64,000 bases of DNA, from contig NZ_NWMW01000001.1 of the NCBI RefSeq assembly GCF_002351485.1, positions 1,674,001 to 1,738,000 of the forward strand, written 5' to 3'. The position numbers and the translations under genes are program-made. This DNA comes from Sphingomonas spermidinifaciens (lineage in GTDB: Bacteria > Pseudomonadota > Alphaproteobacteria > Sphingomonadales > Sphingomonadaceae). Under the pieces are notes generated by a model. It saw only the letters and a program-made list of their open reading frames with translations. It did not search any database and was not told the DNA's origin. Of this stretch, positions 1 through 10,219 are shown piece by piece. Within the stretch, counting starts at the first letter, position 1, and each line of letters opens with the position of its first letter.

Positions 1-459
1 CGATTGTGCGAGGTTCAGCCGGGCCGGCCCGGTGCGCTCCGCGCCCAGGATCGACACATAGGGGTTGGCCGCGGTCTCGAGGAAGCCAAGGCCGATGGCG
101 ATGACGTAGAGCGCCACGAGAAACAAGGCGAACTCACGCATGTCGGCTGCGGGCAGGAACAGGAACGCTCCCCCCGCATAAAGCGTCAGGCCGAGCAGGA
201 TCGCTGCCTTGTAGCCGTAATGGCGGATCAGCAGCCCGGCCGGGATCGCGGCACAGAAATAACCGATATAGAACGCCGTCTGGACCAGGCTCGACTGCGT
301 GCGTGAAATGTCGAGCGCCTTCTGAAACTGACGGATCAGCACGTCGTTCAGCGCCGCCGCCAATGCCCAGGAGAAGAACAGGCTTGTGACCAGCGCGAAC
401 GCCAGCCGGTAACGGCGTTCGACGATGGGCGGCGCGCGGGTTCCGATATCGGTGTCCAT
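1..459 (-). CDS. FucP-family MFS sugar permease, N-terminal part
   Basis: The gene is cut by the left edge of the window; 153 codons are visible, read from the ATG at 459. FucP-type carriers import a monosaccharide with a proton across the inner membrane. The visible part has four hydrophobic helices, the family stretch FLETAANPYVSILG and the RLNLAQS motif right at the edge. An AGAGGA ribosome site lies just upstream of the ATG. It is divergent from the dehydrogenase gene at 590 and shares a 130-bp region with it that contains an inverted repeat. The substrate cannot be read from this fragment; fucose, galactose or another neutral sugar is possible, and the neighbouring sugar-acid genes suggest a plant-polysaccharide sugar (inference). 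Confidence 0.75.
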   Translation of the reverse strand, partial: MDTDIGTRAPPIVERRYRLAFALVTSLFFSWALAAALNDVLIRQFQKALDISRTQSSLVQTAFYIGYFCAAIPAGLLIRHYGYKAAILLGLTLYAGGAFLFLPAADMREFALFLVALYVIAIGLGFLETAANPYVSILGAERTGPARLNLAQS

Positions 460-526
460 GGTGCGATCCTCTCCCCACAGGCGTCATGGCCGCTTGTTTC
501 AGCGCTCGGCGCTATGCCCACATATA

Positions 527-550
527 AAGTTGTTGTTCATATATCAACTT
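527..550. promoter_or_regulatory. Inverted repeat in divergent promoter, putative operator
   Basis: AAGTTG (527-532) and CAACTT (545-550) form a perfect 6-bp inverted repeat around a 12-bp AT-rich spacer. It sits between the permease start (459) and the dehydrogenase start (590), in one of the few AT-rich stretches here. Placement and symmetry fit a site for a GntR- or LacI-type sugar regulator, but no regulator gene is visible in the window. Confidence 0.45.
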
Positions 551-589
551 CGATTGTAGGCGATGTGCAGATTGCACGAGGATGCCGCC

Positions 590-1726
590 ATGATCGCCAC
601 GTCGACCGAGGACTTTCGCCGCCGCGCCCGCGCGCGCCTGCCCCGCTTCCTCTTCGACTATATCGACGGGGCAGCCGGAGATGAGACGACGCTGCGTCGC
701 AATGTTGCGGACCTTCAGGACGTCGCCATCCGGCAGCGGGTGCTGAAGGACGTGTCGCGTGTCGATACCGCAACCACCCTGTTCGGCCGGCGCCAAGGAT
801 CACCTGTCGTCCTTGCGCCGGTCGGGCTGGCCGGCATGTACGCGCGGCGCGGCGAAGTGCAGGCGGCGCGGGCCGCGGCGGCACGCGATGTTCCCTTCTG
901 CCTGTCGACCGTGGCGGTCTGCCCGCTCGAGGAGGTTGCACCCGCCAGCCGCGCCCCGATCTGGTTCCAGCTCTACGTCATCCGCGATCGCGGTTTCATG
1001 CGCGACCTGATCGCCCGTGCGAAAGCGCAGGGCGCCTCGGCGATGGTGTTCACGGTCGACATGCCCGTTCCCGGCAGCCGCCGCCGGGACGCGCACAGTG
1101 GCATGTCGGGGCCGAACGCCGTCTTGCGCCGATATGTTCAGGCAGCGCTACACCCTCATTGGGCATGGCACGTCGGCCTGCACGGACGCCCGCATACGCT
1201 TGGTAATGTGGCCCCGGTGCTCGAGCGGGCCAGCGGGCTTGAGGACTTCATGGGCTGGCTCGGCAAGAATTTCGATCCCGCGATCCAATGGCGCGATCTC
1301 GAATGGATCCGCGAGGCATGGGACGGCCCACTTATCATCAAGGGTATTCTGGATCCGGAGGATGCGCGCGACGCGGTGCGGCTGGGCGCCGATGGAGTGG
1401 TCGTCTCGAACCATGGCGGTCGCCAGCTTGACGGCGCCCTGTCAACGATCCGCGCGCTGCCCGCCGTCGCCGATGCGGTCGGCGACCGGCTGACGGTGCT
1501 GGCGGATTCAGGAGTCCGATCAGGCTTCGACGTGCTGCGGATGCTGGCATCGGGCGCGAAGGGCGTGCTGCTCGGGCGCGCCTGGGTCTATGCGCTTGCG
1601 GCCGGCGGCCAGCGCGGGGTCGAGCAGTTGCTCGACCTGCTGAACGCCGAGCTGCGCACCGGGATGGCCCTGTCGGGCGCGACCGACGTGACGCGGATCG
1701 ACGCGGACCTTCTCGATCGCCGCTGA
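590..1726 (+). CDS. lldD: FMN-dependent alpha-hydroxyacid dehydrogenase (L-lactate dehydrogenase type)
   Basis: A flavoprotein of the LldD/glycolate oxidase family, which oxidises L-2-hydroxyacids (typically L-lactate to pyruvate) and passes electrons to the quinone pool. The TIM-barrel family features are present: [11 protein letters not shown] near residue 22, an active-site lysine (about K251, in LIIKGIL), and the catalytic [10 protein letters not shown] with His at about 275. At 378 aa it has the normal length. The ATG at 590 is chosen over one at 563 because CACGAGGA precedes it. L-lactate is an end product of non-phosphorylative fucose and rhamnose routes, so a link to the FucP-like neighbour is possible but not shown. 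Another 2-hydroxyacid substrate is possible. Confidence 0.85.
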   Translation: MIATSTEDFRRRARARLPRFLFDYIDGAAGDETTLRRNVADLQDVAIRQRVLKDVSRVDTATTLFGRRQGSPVVLAPVGLAGMYARRGEVQAARAAAARDVPFCLSTVAVCPLEEVAPASRAPIWFQLYVIRDRGFMRDLIARAKAQGASAMVFTVDMPVPGSRRRDAHSGMSGPNAVLRRYVQAALHPHWAWHVGLHGRPHTLGNVAPVLERASGLEDFMGWLGKNFDPAIQWRDLEWIREAWDGPLIIKGILDPEDARDAVRLGADGVVVSNHGGRQLDGALSTIRALPAVADAVGDRLTVLADSGVRSGFDVLRMLASGAKGVLLGRAWVYALAAGGQRGVEQLLDLLNAELRTGMALSGATDVTRIDADLLDRR

Positions 1727-1740
1727 CCCGGTCCCGCCGC

Positions 1741-3045
<1,305 letters not shown>

Positions 3046-3046
3046 G

Positions 3047-3826
3047 TCAGCGCTCGACAATGTCGCAGGTAACGACCAAATCGTCGCCGAACCGCGCCTC
3101 GACATGGTCACCGGGTCTAACGCGATGCACGCCCGTCACCGCGCCGCTCGAAATCCACTGACCGGGGCGGATCGCGATGCCGCGGCTTGCCAGATTCTCG
3201 AACAGAAAGCGGGCGGCGCCGAACGGACCATCAAGCATCGTCTCGGCGCTTGCCGCTCCGGCGACCTCGCCATTGATCCGCAATTCCACCGGGGTGGTGA
3301 GAACGTCGTGCAGGAACAAGGGGCCGACGACCAGGCCGTTGTTGTTCCCGAAATCCGAAACGGTCACGCAGGGGCCTTGATCGTTGATCCCCGGGAACGG
3401 CGAGGAGGCGATCTCGATCCCGACATGGACCGCATCGATCAGCGCGGCGGCGTCGGATACCGTATAATGCGTTTTGGCCGGATCAGGCGCGGTACCGACG
3501 CGCAGCAGGAATTCGGCCTCCGCCGCCCCGAACCCCGCGGCGAAAACCGGCATCGACGGCGCGGGAGTCTCCACCACGATCTGATCGGCAAAGATCGGCC
3601 CACTCAGGCGATCGACGCCGTCCAGCGGCGGATTGATCCGACCGACCTTCCAACCACCGACGGGCTGCGCCGTCAGCGCGATGGCCTCGTCCTGAATTCG
3701 ATAAGCCGCCTTCAGACTTTGGGGTGGACACCCCGGATAGACCGGCAATGCCCAGCCTTTGCGGCGCGCCGCGACAAACGCATGCGCGACTCCCTCACCT
3801 TCTTGCCTCCCGTGCTCGATCGCCAC
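3047..3826 (-). CDS. 2-keto-4-pentenoate hydratase (MhpD/FAH-fold family)
   Basis: A 259-aa soluble enzyme resembling MhpD-type hydratases, which use a divalent metal and act on 2-oxo acids with a double bond or a 4-oxo group. Family features are IQDEAIAL near residue 45, GGWKVGR near 58, an acidic pair in AAEAEFLL near 104, and a C-terminal GAVTGVH followed by GDHVEARF. It is divergent from kduI, across 120 bp with a palindrome, and lies one base from the following MFS gene. Meta-cleavage genes are absent, so a role on a 2-keto-3-deoxy sugar acid is more likely here than aromatic degradation. That substrate is inferred. Confidence 0.75.
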   Translation of the reverse strand: MAIEHGRQEGEGVAHAFVAARRKGWALPVYPGCPPQSLKAAYRIQDEAIALTAQPVGGWKVGRINPPLDGVDRLSGPIFADQIVVETPAPSMPVFAAGFGAAEAEFLLRVGTAPDPAKTHYTVSDAAALIDAVHVGIEIASSPFPGINDQGPCVTVSDFGNNNGLVVGPLFLHDVLTTPVELRINGEVAGAASAETMLDGPFGAARFLFENLASRGIAIRPGQWISSGAVTGVHRVRPGDHVEARFGDDLVVTCDIVER

Positions 3827-3853
3827 GATGCTCTCCGATCATCTTTTCTTTTT

Positions 3854-3869
3854 ACTTCACTAGTGAACT
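3854..3869. promoter_or_regulatory. Palindrome in hydratase/kduI divergent promoter
   Basis: The perfect 12-bp palindrome TTCACTAGTGAA lies at 3856-3867. Including the flanking bases it spans 3854-3869 with one mismatched pair. It sits in an AT-rich stretch between two divergent catabolic genes, as expected for a repressor site. It does not resemble the repeat at 527-550, so two regulators may be involved. Confidence 0.5.
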
Positions 3870-3949
3870 AGATTTTTATATACAAGTCGGGATTTGATCG
3901 GCGACCCACTGGCGATGCCAGTCTACGGTTCGACCGCTAGGAGAGAGCG

Positions 3950-4792
3950 ATGTTTGATCGAACCTATTACGCCACCCACCCTGACATGATGGAGCACGTA
4001 TCGAACGACGCACTGCGCGAGCGTTATCTGATCCGAAACCTCTTCCGCGCGGGCGAGTGCGTGCTGAACTATACCCATGCCGACCGCTTTGTAATCGGCG
4101 GCGTCGCGGTTGCAGGCAGCCCCGTGCGCCTGCCCGATCAGGAGGCGCCAGCCTCCGCGAAGGGACACCCCTTCCTTGAGCGGCGCGAAATGGCGATGGT
4201 GAACGTCGGCCGGGTCGAGGGCACCGTGACCGTGGACGGCCAGACCTTTGCGCTGGGCAACAAGGATTGTCTTTACGTCACCATGGGCGCGCGCGAGGTG
4301 CTCTTCGCCGGCGAGGGGGCGCGCTTCTACCTTGCATCCTGCCCGGCGCACGCAGCTTTCGAGACGAAGAAGCTGAGCATCGCCGACGCCAATGCGCTTG
4401 AGCGCGGCAGCCTTGCCGAATCCAACGAGCGCACAATCTTCCAGCTCGTCATTCCCGGCGTGTGCGCCTCGGCCCAGCTGGTCATGGGTCTGACCGTCCT
4501 GAAGCAGGGCAGCGTGTGGAACACCATGCCGCCGCACGTCCATGATCGCCGCAGCGAGATCTATTTCTATTTCGAACTCGACAATCTGGATACCGACCGC
4601 GTCATGCACTTCATGGGCAAGGGCGAGGCGACGCGGCACATTGTGATGGCGAATGAAGAGGCGGTGATCAGCCCACCCTGGTCGATCCATATGGGCGCCG
4701 GCACGAAATCCTATGCGTTCATCTGGGCGATGGCCGGCGAGAACCAGGACTATACGGACATGAACGTCCTCGACATCTGTCAGCTGGCCTGA
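3950..4792 (+). CDS. kduI: 5-dehydro-4-deoxy-D-glucuronate isomerase
   Basis: KduI converts 5-keto-4-deoxyuronate, the product of unsaturated uronic-acid ring opening, to 3-deoxy-D-glycero-2,5-hexodiulosonate in pectin and uronide catabolism. The 280-aa length is typical. The zinc ligands of the cupin barrel are visible: H196 and H198 in [17 protein letters not shown]203 in the same motif, and H247 in [19 protein letters not shown] ribosome site precedes the ATG. kduD follows on the same strand about 95 bp later and catalyses the next step, so the two probably form a transcript controlled from the palindrome at 3854-3869. Confidence 0.95.
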   Translation: MFDRTYYATHPDMMEHVSNDALRERYLIRNLFRAGECVLNYTHADRFVIGGVAVAGSPVRLPDQEAPASAKGHPFLERREMAMVNVGRVEGTVTVDGQTFALGNKDCLYVTMGAREVLFAGEGARFYLASCPAHAAFETKKLSIADANALERGSLAESNERTIFQLVIPGVCASAQLVMGLTVLKQGSVWNTMPPHVHDRRSEIYFYFELDNLDTDRVMHFMGKGEATRHIVMANEEAVISPPWSIHMGAGTKSYAFIWAMAGENQDYTDMNVLDICQLA

Positions 4793-4887
4793 GTGCGGCG
4801 GGAGGGGACACGCCCCACCCCGGCGCCTGTCCCGGATGGCCGCCGGCGTTGGGCTGAGCGGCTGCTTCCTTTTGAACGGAATTCAGC

Positions 4888-5658
4888 ATGATCAGCCCTT
4901 TCGACCTCACCGGCCGCACGGCCATCGTCACCGGCGCGAACACCGGCATCGGACAGGCGATCGCGATCGCGCTCGCGCAGGCCGGCGCCGACATTGCCGC
5001 CGTGGGCCGCTCGCCCGCGAGCGAAACCGTCGAGCAGATACGTGCGCTCGGCCGCCGGGCGGAGTTCGTGTCCGCCGACCTGTCGACGATCGAGCCTGTG
5101 CAGCGAATTGTGGACGAAACCGTGGACAAGTTCGGCGACCTGCACATCCTGGTGAACAATGCGGGAATCATCCGCCGTGCCGACGCCACCGACTTCACGG
5201 AGGCCGACTGGGACGCGGTCATCGACACCAATCTCAAGTCGGTGTTCTTCCTGTGTCAGGCGGCCGGGCGGCACATGATTGCCCGTCACGCCCGGGAAGG
5301 CGGCGGCGGCAAGATCATCAACATCGCGTCGATGCTGACATTCCAGGGCGGCATCCGCGTGCCAAGCTATGCCGCGTCCAAATCCGGGATCGGCGGGGTC
5401 ACGAAGCTGCTGGCGAACGAATGGGCGACAAAGGGATTGAACGTAAACGCCATCGCGCCCGGTTACATCGCCACCAACAACACCGCCGCACTGCAGGCGG
5501 ACGAGTCGCGCAATGCGGCGATCCTCGCTCGAATTCCGGCCGCGCGCTGGGGCGAGCCGAACGATCTCGGCGGCGCCGCAGTGTTCCTCGCCAGCCGCGC
5601 CGCCGACTATGTCCAAGGGCATATCCTTGCGGTGGACGGCGGATGGCTCGCGCGCTGA
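4888..5658 (+). CDS. kduD: 2-dehydro-3-deoxy-D-gluconate 5-dehydrogenase (SDR)
   Basis: A 256-aa short-chain dehydrogenase that reduces the KduI product to 2-keto-3-deoxygluconate. It has the nucleotide-binding motif TGANTGIG (residues 16-23), NNAG near 90, and the catalytic residues S148, Y161 and K165 (YAASK). The C-terminus ILAVDGGWLAR is characteristic of KduD. It follows kduI directly. KDG kinase and aldolase genes are not in the window, so the pathway must be completed elsewhere. Confidence 0.92.
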   Translation: MISPFDLTGRTAIVTGANTGIGQAIAIALAQAGADIAAVGRSPASETVEQIRALGRRAEFVSADLSTIEPVQRIVDETVDKFGDLHILVNNAGIIRRADATDFTEADWDAVIDTNLKSVFFLCQAAGRHMIARHAREGGGGKIINIASMLTFQGGIRVPSYAASKSGIGGVTKLLANEWATKGLNVNAIAPGYIATNNTAALQADESRNAAILARIPAARWGEPNDLGGAAVFLASRAADYVQGHILAVDGGWLAR

Positions 5659-5760
5659 TCGGCGCTGCATTCGCCCGCTCCTGACGCGCGATGAAACATA
5701 TGGCTCAGCCGCCATTGATGTGAGAGGCGCGATCTGATCGCCATCGGCTGCGAGATGCGA

Positions 5761-6084
5761 TCATCGCCGGCCTGGCGGCCTTGCTTCCCAGAGCCGCGCC
5801 AGCGGCCGAAGCAGACCGGGCGATATTGCGAGGACGGCTGCCGTCGCCAGCACCGCCGCTCCTGACAACAGGGGCCAGAACAGCGCCGCGAAGCCGGCGC
5901 CGTCGAGCAGGACGGTGAGGAGGAGACTGGTCGCCACCAGCACGTACCCCGACCGCCTCGGTCCCGGTCTCGCGACCGAAAGGCTGCCCGTCACCGCCTG
6001 CCAATGGCGTGCCTGCGACAGCGCGAGCAGCGCACAGCCCGTCAATGCCGACAGGAGCGCGCCAAGGAACAGGAACGCGCTCAT
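5761..6084 (-). CDS. DUF3325 small membrane protein of iron-uptake operon
   Basis: A 107-aa protein with three hydrophobic segments (about residues 2-22, 48-66 and 70-92), matching the small DUF3325 proteins found beside siderophore receptors and PepSY proteins. Its ATG at 6084 overlaps the TGA of the PepSY gene by 4 bp, so translation is probably coupled. It is the last gene of a four-gene Fur-type operon. Its function is unknown; an accessory role in reductive iron release at the inner membrane is inferred from context only. Confidence 0.7.
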   Translation of the reverse strand: MSAFLFLGALLSALTGCALLALSQARHWQAVTGSLSVARPGPRRSGYVLVATSLLLTVLLDGAGFAALFWPLLSGAAVLATAAVLAISPGLLRPLARLWEARPPGRR

Positions 6085-7649
6085 TCGGCCGGCATCGCGA
6101 CGGGCATCGGTACCGCCGGGCGGACTGGCGAAAGGCGAACCGCCGACCGGCCCGCGATCGCAGCCGCGATCAGGAGCACCAGGTCCATGCCCGCCACCGC
6201 CCACAGGCCTTCGCCTACAGCAGCGACGAAATGGTCGCCGGTCGTCACCGCGTTGAGCAGAAAGGCTGCGATCGCCAGTCCCGCGATCAGCCAGCATTGC
6301 TGAGCCCAGGCCCGGCCCCGCAGCATCGCCGCGTGGACGACAGTGCCGAGCCAGACCAGCCAGAAGACCAGCACCTCTCCATCGGCGCGACTTTCCATGA
6401 CGAAGCGGGCATCGGCTGGCATCAATCGGTTCGCGACGAGGAAGGCGCCCGTCGCTGCGATCAGGCCGCTGGTACCGGCGATCGTCAGCGCCTCGACCAG
6501 GCGATAGCCGGGCGAGTTCGCCGACAGCTTCGCCTCGCGCTTGCGCAGCCAGAACAGCATCCCCGTCGCGATCATCACGCAGCCGCCCAGCCCGCCGGCG
6601 AAATAGAGCCAGCGCAGCGGCCAGTGCCCGAACTGCACGAAATGCGCACCTTGCACCCAGGCGGAGGCGTGGCCGATCGGCGGCTTGGCGAAGTCGTGGA
6701 GGACACGCCCGCTCACCCCATCGAACACCGCGACATATTCGCTGAGCGTGACCCGGTCCTTGGGAAAGGTGTTCCGGAAATAGACCGCCGCACGGACGTC
6801 GCCGTAATTGAACACGCGGACCAGATTGGTGCGGACGGGCACCCCCTCGGCCGCCGCCCACATCGCCTCGGCCCGCGCCTTCATCGCGTCGACCGAAGCG
6901 AGCGGCGCGGGCCGTCCCGCAGGCTTTGCGACGGCATATTCGCCGCTGATCGCGGCAGTCGCGTCCTTGAGCTTGCCGCCGAACGGCTCGGCCATGCCCC
7001 ACGGCAGATAGAGGAAGGCGAAGATGAGCAGGCCCGAGAACGGCATCAGGAAATAGAAGGGCAGGCCGGCCAGCGACGACAGGTTGTGCAGATCGAGTGT
7101 CGCGCGCCGCGCATGGCGCTTTGGCCGGAAGACGAAGAACTCGGCGATGATCTTGCGATGGACGAACAGGCCCGAGATCAGGAGGATCAGCATCGACAGT
7201 GCCGCCAGGCCGACGATCCAGTAGCCCAGGCTTCGCCATTCGATCGTCAGCGACAGGTGGAACGGATAGACGAACCCCGTGCCCGCATGGCTGTCGGTCG
7301 CATCGATCGGGGCGCCCGTGGCCGGATCGAGGTCGAGGCTGCGGAACTCGCCGTCCGCCGCGCGATAGAACATGCCGATCGCGGGGCGCCGCGCGTCGGG
7401 CACGACGAAGTTGATATAGTCGCTGCGCGCCGCTTCCGGGGGCAGGTTTGCCAGCAGCCGGTCGTAGGAGATGGCGCGCTCGCGGTGGACGATCCGCGTT
7501 TCGGGGATCATCCAGCGATCGATCTCGGGTGCGAACACGGTGAGGCTGCCCATCCAGAACACCGCGAACATGACGACGCCGATCGTCACGCCCAGCCAGC
7601 TGTGCAGCCAGCCCATCGCCCGCCGGAAATCCTCGGTGATCGCGGGCAT
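6081..7649 (-). CDS. PepSY-associated TM protein (siderophore-iron reductase type)
   Basis: A 522-aa inner-membrane protein of the PepSY_TM family. It opens with WLHSWLGVTIGVVMFAVFW (residues 14-32), which holds a conserved His in the first helix, and has further helix clusters near 145-165, 200-220, 345-365 and 395-490 and a large periplasmic PepSY-like region between. Relatives are implicated in reducing ferric siderophores or handling electrons for iron uptake. It lies between DUF3649 and DUF3325 genes in an operon headed by a TonB receptor. The two small genes and this one form a combination repeatedly seen next to siderophore receptors (family knowledge). Confidence 0.8.
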   Translation of the reverse strand: MPAITEDFRRAMGWLHSWLGVTIGVVMFAVFWMGSLTVFAPEIDRWMIPETRIVHRERAISYDRLLANLPPEAARSDYINFVVPDARRPAIGMFYRAADGEFRSLDLDPATGAPIDATDSHAGTGFVYPFHLSLTIEWRSLGYWIVGLAALSMLILLISGLFVHRKIIAEFFVFRPKRHARRATLDLHNLSSLAGLPFYFLMPFSGLLIFAFLYLPWGMAEPFGGKLKDATAAISGEYAVAKPAGRPAPLASVDAMKARAEAMWAAAEGVPVRTNLVRVFNYGDVRAAVYFRNTFPKDRVTLSEYVAVFDGVSGRVLHDFAKPPIGHASAWVQGAHFVQFGHWPLRWLYFAGGLGGCVMIATGMLFWLRKREAKLSANSPGYRLVEALTIAGTSGLIAATGAFLVANRLMPADARFVMESRADGEVLVFWLVWLGTVVHAAMLRGRAWAQQCWLIAGLAIAAFLLNAVTTGDHFVAAVGEGLWAVAGMDLVLLIAAAIAGRSAVRLSPVRPAVPMPVAMPAE

Positions 7650-7661
7650 CGCGCTTAGGCC

Positions 7662-7970
7662 CTAGATTGCCCGTGCCAGCGCGATCGTCGCCGCGGCACC
7701 CGCCGACAACAGTGCGCCGTCACGCAGGGGGCGGCGCGTCGCGAACATCAGCAGGCAGGCAGGCACATAGACGAACAGCGCCAGCATCGCCGCCAGGCTG
7801 ACCGCCTCACCGCGCGCCATCCCGGCCAGCGGCAGGACGGAGCCGAGCAGCGCCACAAAGCCCGAGGTCAGTGCATAGCCGCCGACGAACCCCGCCGCGA
7901 TCCGCCACAGGATCAGCGCCGCGCCCTCATCGGCGACCATCGATCCGCGACGGGCCGTCACCGCCGTCAC
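7662..7970 (-). CDS. DUF3649 small membrane protein of iron-uptake operon
   Basis: A protein of about 102 aa with three hydrophobic segments, matching DUF3649 iron-operon proteins. It can start at GTG 7970, which overlaps the receptor TGA by 4 bp (GTGA), or at ATG 7940; the coupled GTG is preferred. The PepSY gene begins 12 bp downstream. Its biochemical role is unknown. Its position between the receptor and the PepSY gene suggests it supports the inner-membrane side of siderophore uptake. Confidence 0.7.
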   Translation of the reverse strand: MTAVTARRGSMVADEGAALILWRIAAGFVGGYALTSGFVALLGSVLPLAGMARGEAVSLAAMLALFVYVPACLLMFATRRPLRDGALLSAGAAATIALARAI

Positions 7971-10159
7971 AACTCCGACGCGATCGAGAAGAAGGCCGCG
8001 CGCGGCGAACCGAAGTTGAACGATCCGAACTGCGTTCCCTCGACGAAATCCGCATCGCCGACATTGCGGACGTTGAGCCGCGCAGTCAGGCGCTGATCGC
8101 CGAGGTCGAAGCCGTAGCGCACGCCCAGATCGAACCGGACATAGCCGTCGACGGTGAAGGTGTTGACGTCGTTGGCGAACCGGTCGCCAGTGTAGAACAC
8201 GCCGCCGTTGAGCGCGAGGCCAGGCACGGCGGGCAGCGCATAGTCGACATAGAGATTGGCCTGGTACCGCGGCACGCCGCTCGGCCGGTTGCCGTCGACC
8301 GCGGCGTTGGCCGGGTTGTCGATCGTCGGATCGAGATAAAGTCCTCCCGCGATCAGGCGCAGGTTCGGCGCCACCTCGCCCGACAGGCTGACCTCGACCC
8401 CGCGATGCTGCTGGTCGCCGATATAGGCGAAGACATTGTCGGCCCCGAGCGCTGCCAGCGGCTGGCTGATGTCGAAGTAAGCTGCGGTCAGCAGCGCGCC
8501 GGCCAGGATTTCCGCCTTGGCCCCGACCTCGAACTGCGACGTGCGCGCGGGATCGAGGAAGATCGAGGGCTGGCCGAAATTGGCGGCGGTGTTGGGAATC
8601 TGGACCCCGGTGGTGATCCCCGCCGAATAGCTGCCGTAAAGCGTCACCTTCTCGACCGGCTGGATCAGCACGCCGACATTGGGCGCGAAGGTCTGGTCCT
8701 GGTAGCTGGTGACACGCGGCCCGTCGGCCACCTGCTGCGCCGAGTTGCGCTGGTCGGCGTAGCGTGCTGCGGCGAACAGCTTCAGCCAGTCGGTCACGGT
8801 CACGAGATCGGACACGAACGCCGCCTTCTGCGTGAAGACGAGGAGGTCGAGCGTCGGCGCCGTGACCAGCGCTTCGGGCAAGGGCCGGGGCAGCGGGACT
8901 GGCGAGAAGATGTTCGACGCCCCCACCACGGGTTGCGCCGCCCGGTTCGAGGCGCGCAGCGGGTTGTTGCTGTAAGCCGCCCCGATCGCGATGTCGTGGG
9001 CGATGCCGAAGGTGTCGAAGCGCCCCGTCACGAACAGCTCGGACGAGAAGGGGTCACGGATCTGGTTGGGATCGTAGAAGATGCCGGCGCTGAAATCGCC
9101 ATTGGCCTGAAGCGTGCCCGCCCGGATGCTGATCCCCTGCTGATCGCGCTCGAGCCGCATCTGCTGCGCGCGGCCCTGCACGGTCCAGCCGGGTGCGAAC
9201 GCCCATTTCACGCCCACCGACCCGATGATGTTCGAGGTCGGGTACGTGCCCCAGGACTGGCCGAGGAACGTCGTCTGGTCGAACCGCTCGAGCAGCGCGC
9301 GCCGCTGCTCGGTCGTCACCCCGGAGGCGAAGGAGGCGATGCTGATCGTCGCCTGCTGCTCGAGCTTGCGGAACTGGTATTCGAGGTCGAACTCGATCGT
9401 CAGGTCGTCGGTCGGCTTCCACTCGACCAACGCACTCGCCATGAAGCGCGGGCCTGCGGCGCCGTCGACGAAGGTCGCCTCGCGCGCGGCCACCGCGTTC
9501 AGACGGACTCCGAGCCGCTCGCCCACCGGGCCGCCGACATCGGCATGCACGCCATAGCTGCCATAGCTGTCGCCAAAGGCCTGGACGAAGCTGTAGGGCG
9601 TCGCGGTCGGGCGCTTGAGGACATAGTTGATGACCCCGCCCGGCGGCGTGAAACCGTAGCGGACCGAGGTCGGGCCCTTGACGATCTCGACTGCCGCCTT
9701 GTTCTCGAACGGGCTCTGCACCTGGTTCTGGAAGATCAGTCCCTCGCGCCGGTAGCTCGACGAATTGTCGAGATTGTAGCCGCGCACGTTGATCGTGTCG
9801 TTGAAGCCCGGCGGGGAGCTGACCAGCGTCGAGGGATCGTTGCGCACCACGTCGCCCAGCGAGCGGACCTGCTGGTCGATCAGCAGTTCCTGCGGGATCA
9901 CCGTGACCGAGAACGGCGTGTCGAGGATGTCCTGCTCGCCGAACGTTCCGCCCGACTGGCTCTGCGAGCTGTAGCCGCTCTCGCGCCTGCCGACGACGAG
10001 GATATCGTCGCCGCGCCGGCGCGTGCGTTCCGCCCCCTCGCCCGCCTCTTGCGGCGAGACGGGACGGCCGTCGGACTGCGCAATCGCGGCCTCGGGCAAC
10101 AGTGCGGGACCTGCCAACGCGAACGCGAAAAGAGAGATGGCAGGAGGGAAGCGATGCAT
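7967..10159 (-). CDS. TonB-dependent siderophore receptor
   Basis: A 730-aa outer-membrane receptor of the FhuA/FoxA/FpvA type that takes up a ferric siderophore using TonB energy. The signal peptide covers about residues 1-28. A plug domain follows (VTVIPQELL near 90, VRGYNLDNSSSYRREG near 125, VEIVKGPTSVRYG near 157), then a beta-barrel with the closing strand GSPRAAFFSIASEL. Its ATG at 10159 lies about 40 bp from a Fur-box-like sequence, and it heads an operon with DUF3649, PepSY and DUF3325 genes. No siderophore synthesis genes are seen, so it probably serves a xenosiderophore. The ligand cannot be predicted. Confidence 0.9.
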   Translation of the reverse strand: MHRFPPAISLFAFALAGPALLPEAAIAQSDGRPVSPQEAGEGAERTRRRGDDILVVGRRESGYSSQSQSGGTFGEQDILDTPFSVTVIPQELLIDQQVRSLGDVVRNDPSTLVSSPPGFNDTINVRGYNLDNSSSYRREGLIFQNQVQSPFENKAAVEIVKGPTSVRYGFTPPGGVINYVLKRPTATPYSFVQAFGDSYGSYGVHADVGGPVGERLGVRLNAVAAREATFVDGAAGPRFMASALVEWKPTDDLTIEFDLEYQFRKLEQQATISIASFASGVTTEQRRALLERFDQTTFLGQSWGTYPTSNIIGSVGVKWAFAPGWTVQGRAQQMRLERDQQGISIRAGTLQANGDFSAGIFYDPNQIRDPFSSELFVTGRFDTFGIAHDIAIGAAYSNNPLRASNRAAQPVVGASNIFSPVPLPRPLPEALVTAPTLDLLVFTQKAAFVSDLVTVTDWLKLFAAARYADQRNSAQQVADGPRVTSYQDQTFAPNVGVLIQPVEKVTLYGSYSAGITTGVQIPNTAANFGQPSIFLDPARTSQFEVGAKAEILAGALLTAAYFDISQPLAALGADNVFAYIGDQQHRGVEVSLSGEVAPNLRLIAGGLYLDPTIDNPANAAVDGNRPSGVPRYQANLYVDYALPAVPGLALNGGVFYTGDRFANDVNTFTVDGYVRFDLGVRYGFDLGDQRLTARLNVRNVGDADFVEGTQFGSFNFGSPRAAFFSIASEL

Positions 10160-10198
10160 CTGTGCCCCGGTGCGTTATCCGCTAACGCCCCTCGCGTA

Positions 10199-10217
10199 AT
10201 TGATAATGAAAGTCAAT
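10199..10217. promoter_or_regulatory. Fur-box-like operator upstream of siderophore receptor
   Basis: The 19-bp sequence ATTGATAATGAAAGTCAAT has matching ends (ATTGA/TCAAT) and 6 of 9 symmetric positions. It contains the GATAATGA core of Fur boxes. It lies 40 bp upstream of the receptor start, where repression by Fur-iron would act. Confidence 0.6.
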
Positions 10218-10219
10218 AG

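Noticed and set aside
7871..10219. A 782-codon open frame antisense to the siderophore receptor
   Set aside because: It is Arg/Asp/Glu-rich with no domain, and results from codon bias on the other strand, where a full receptor with signal peptide, plug and barrel is read.
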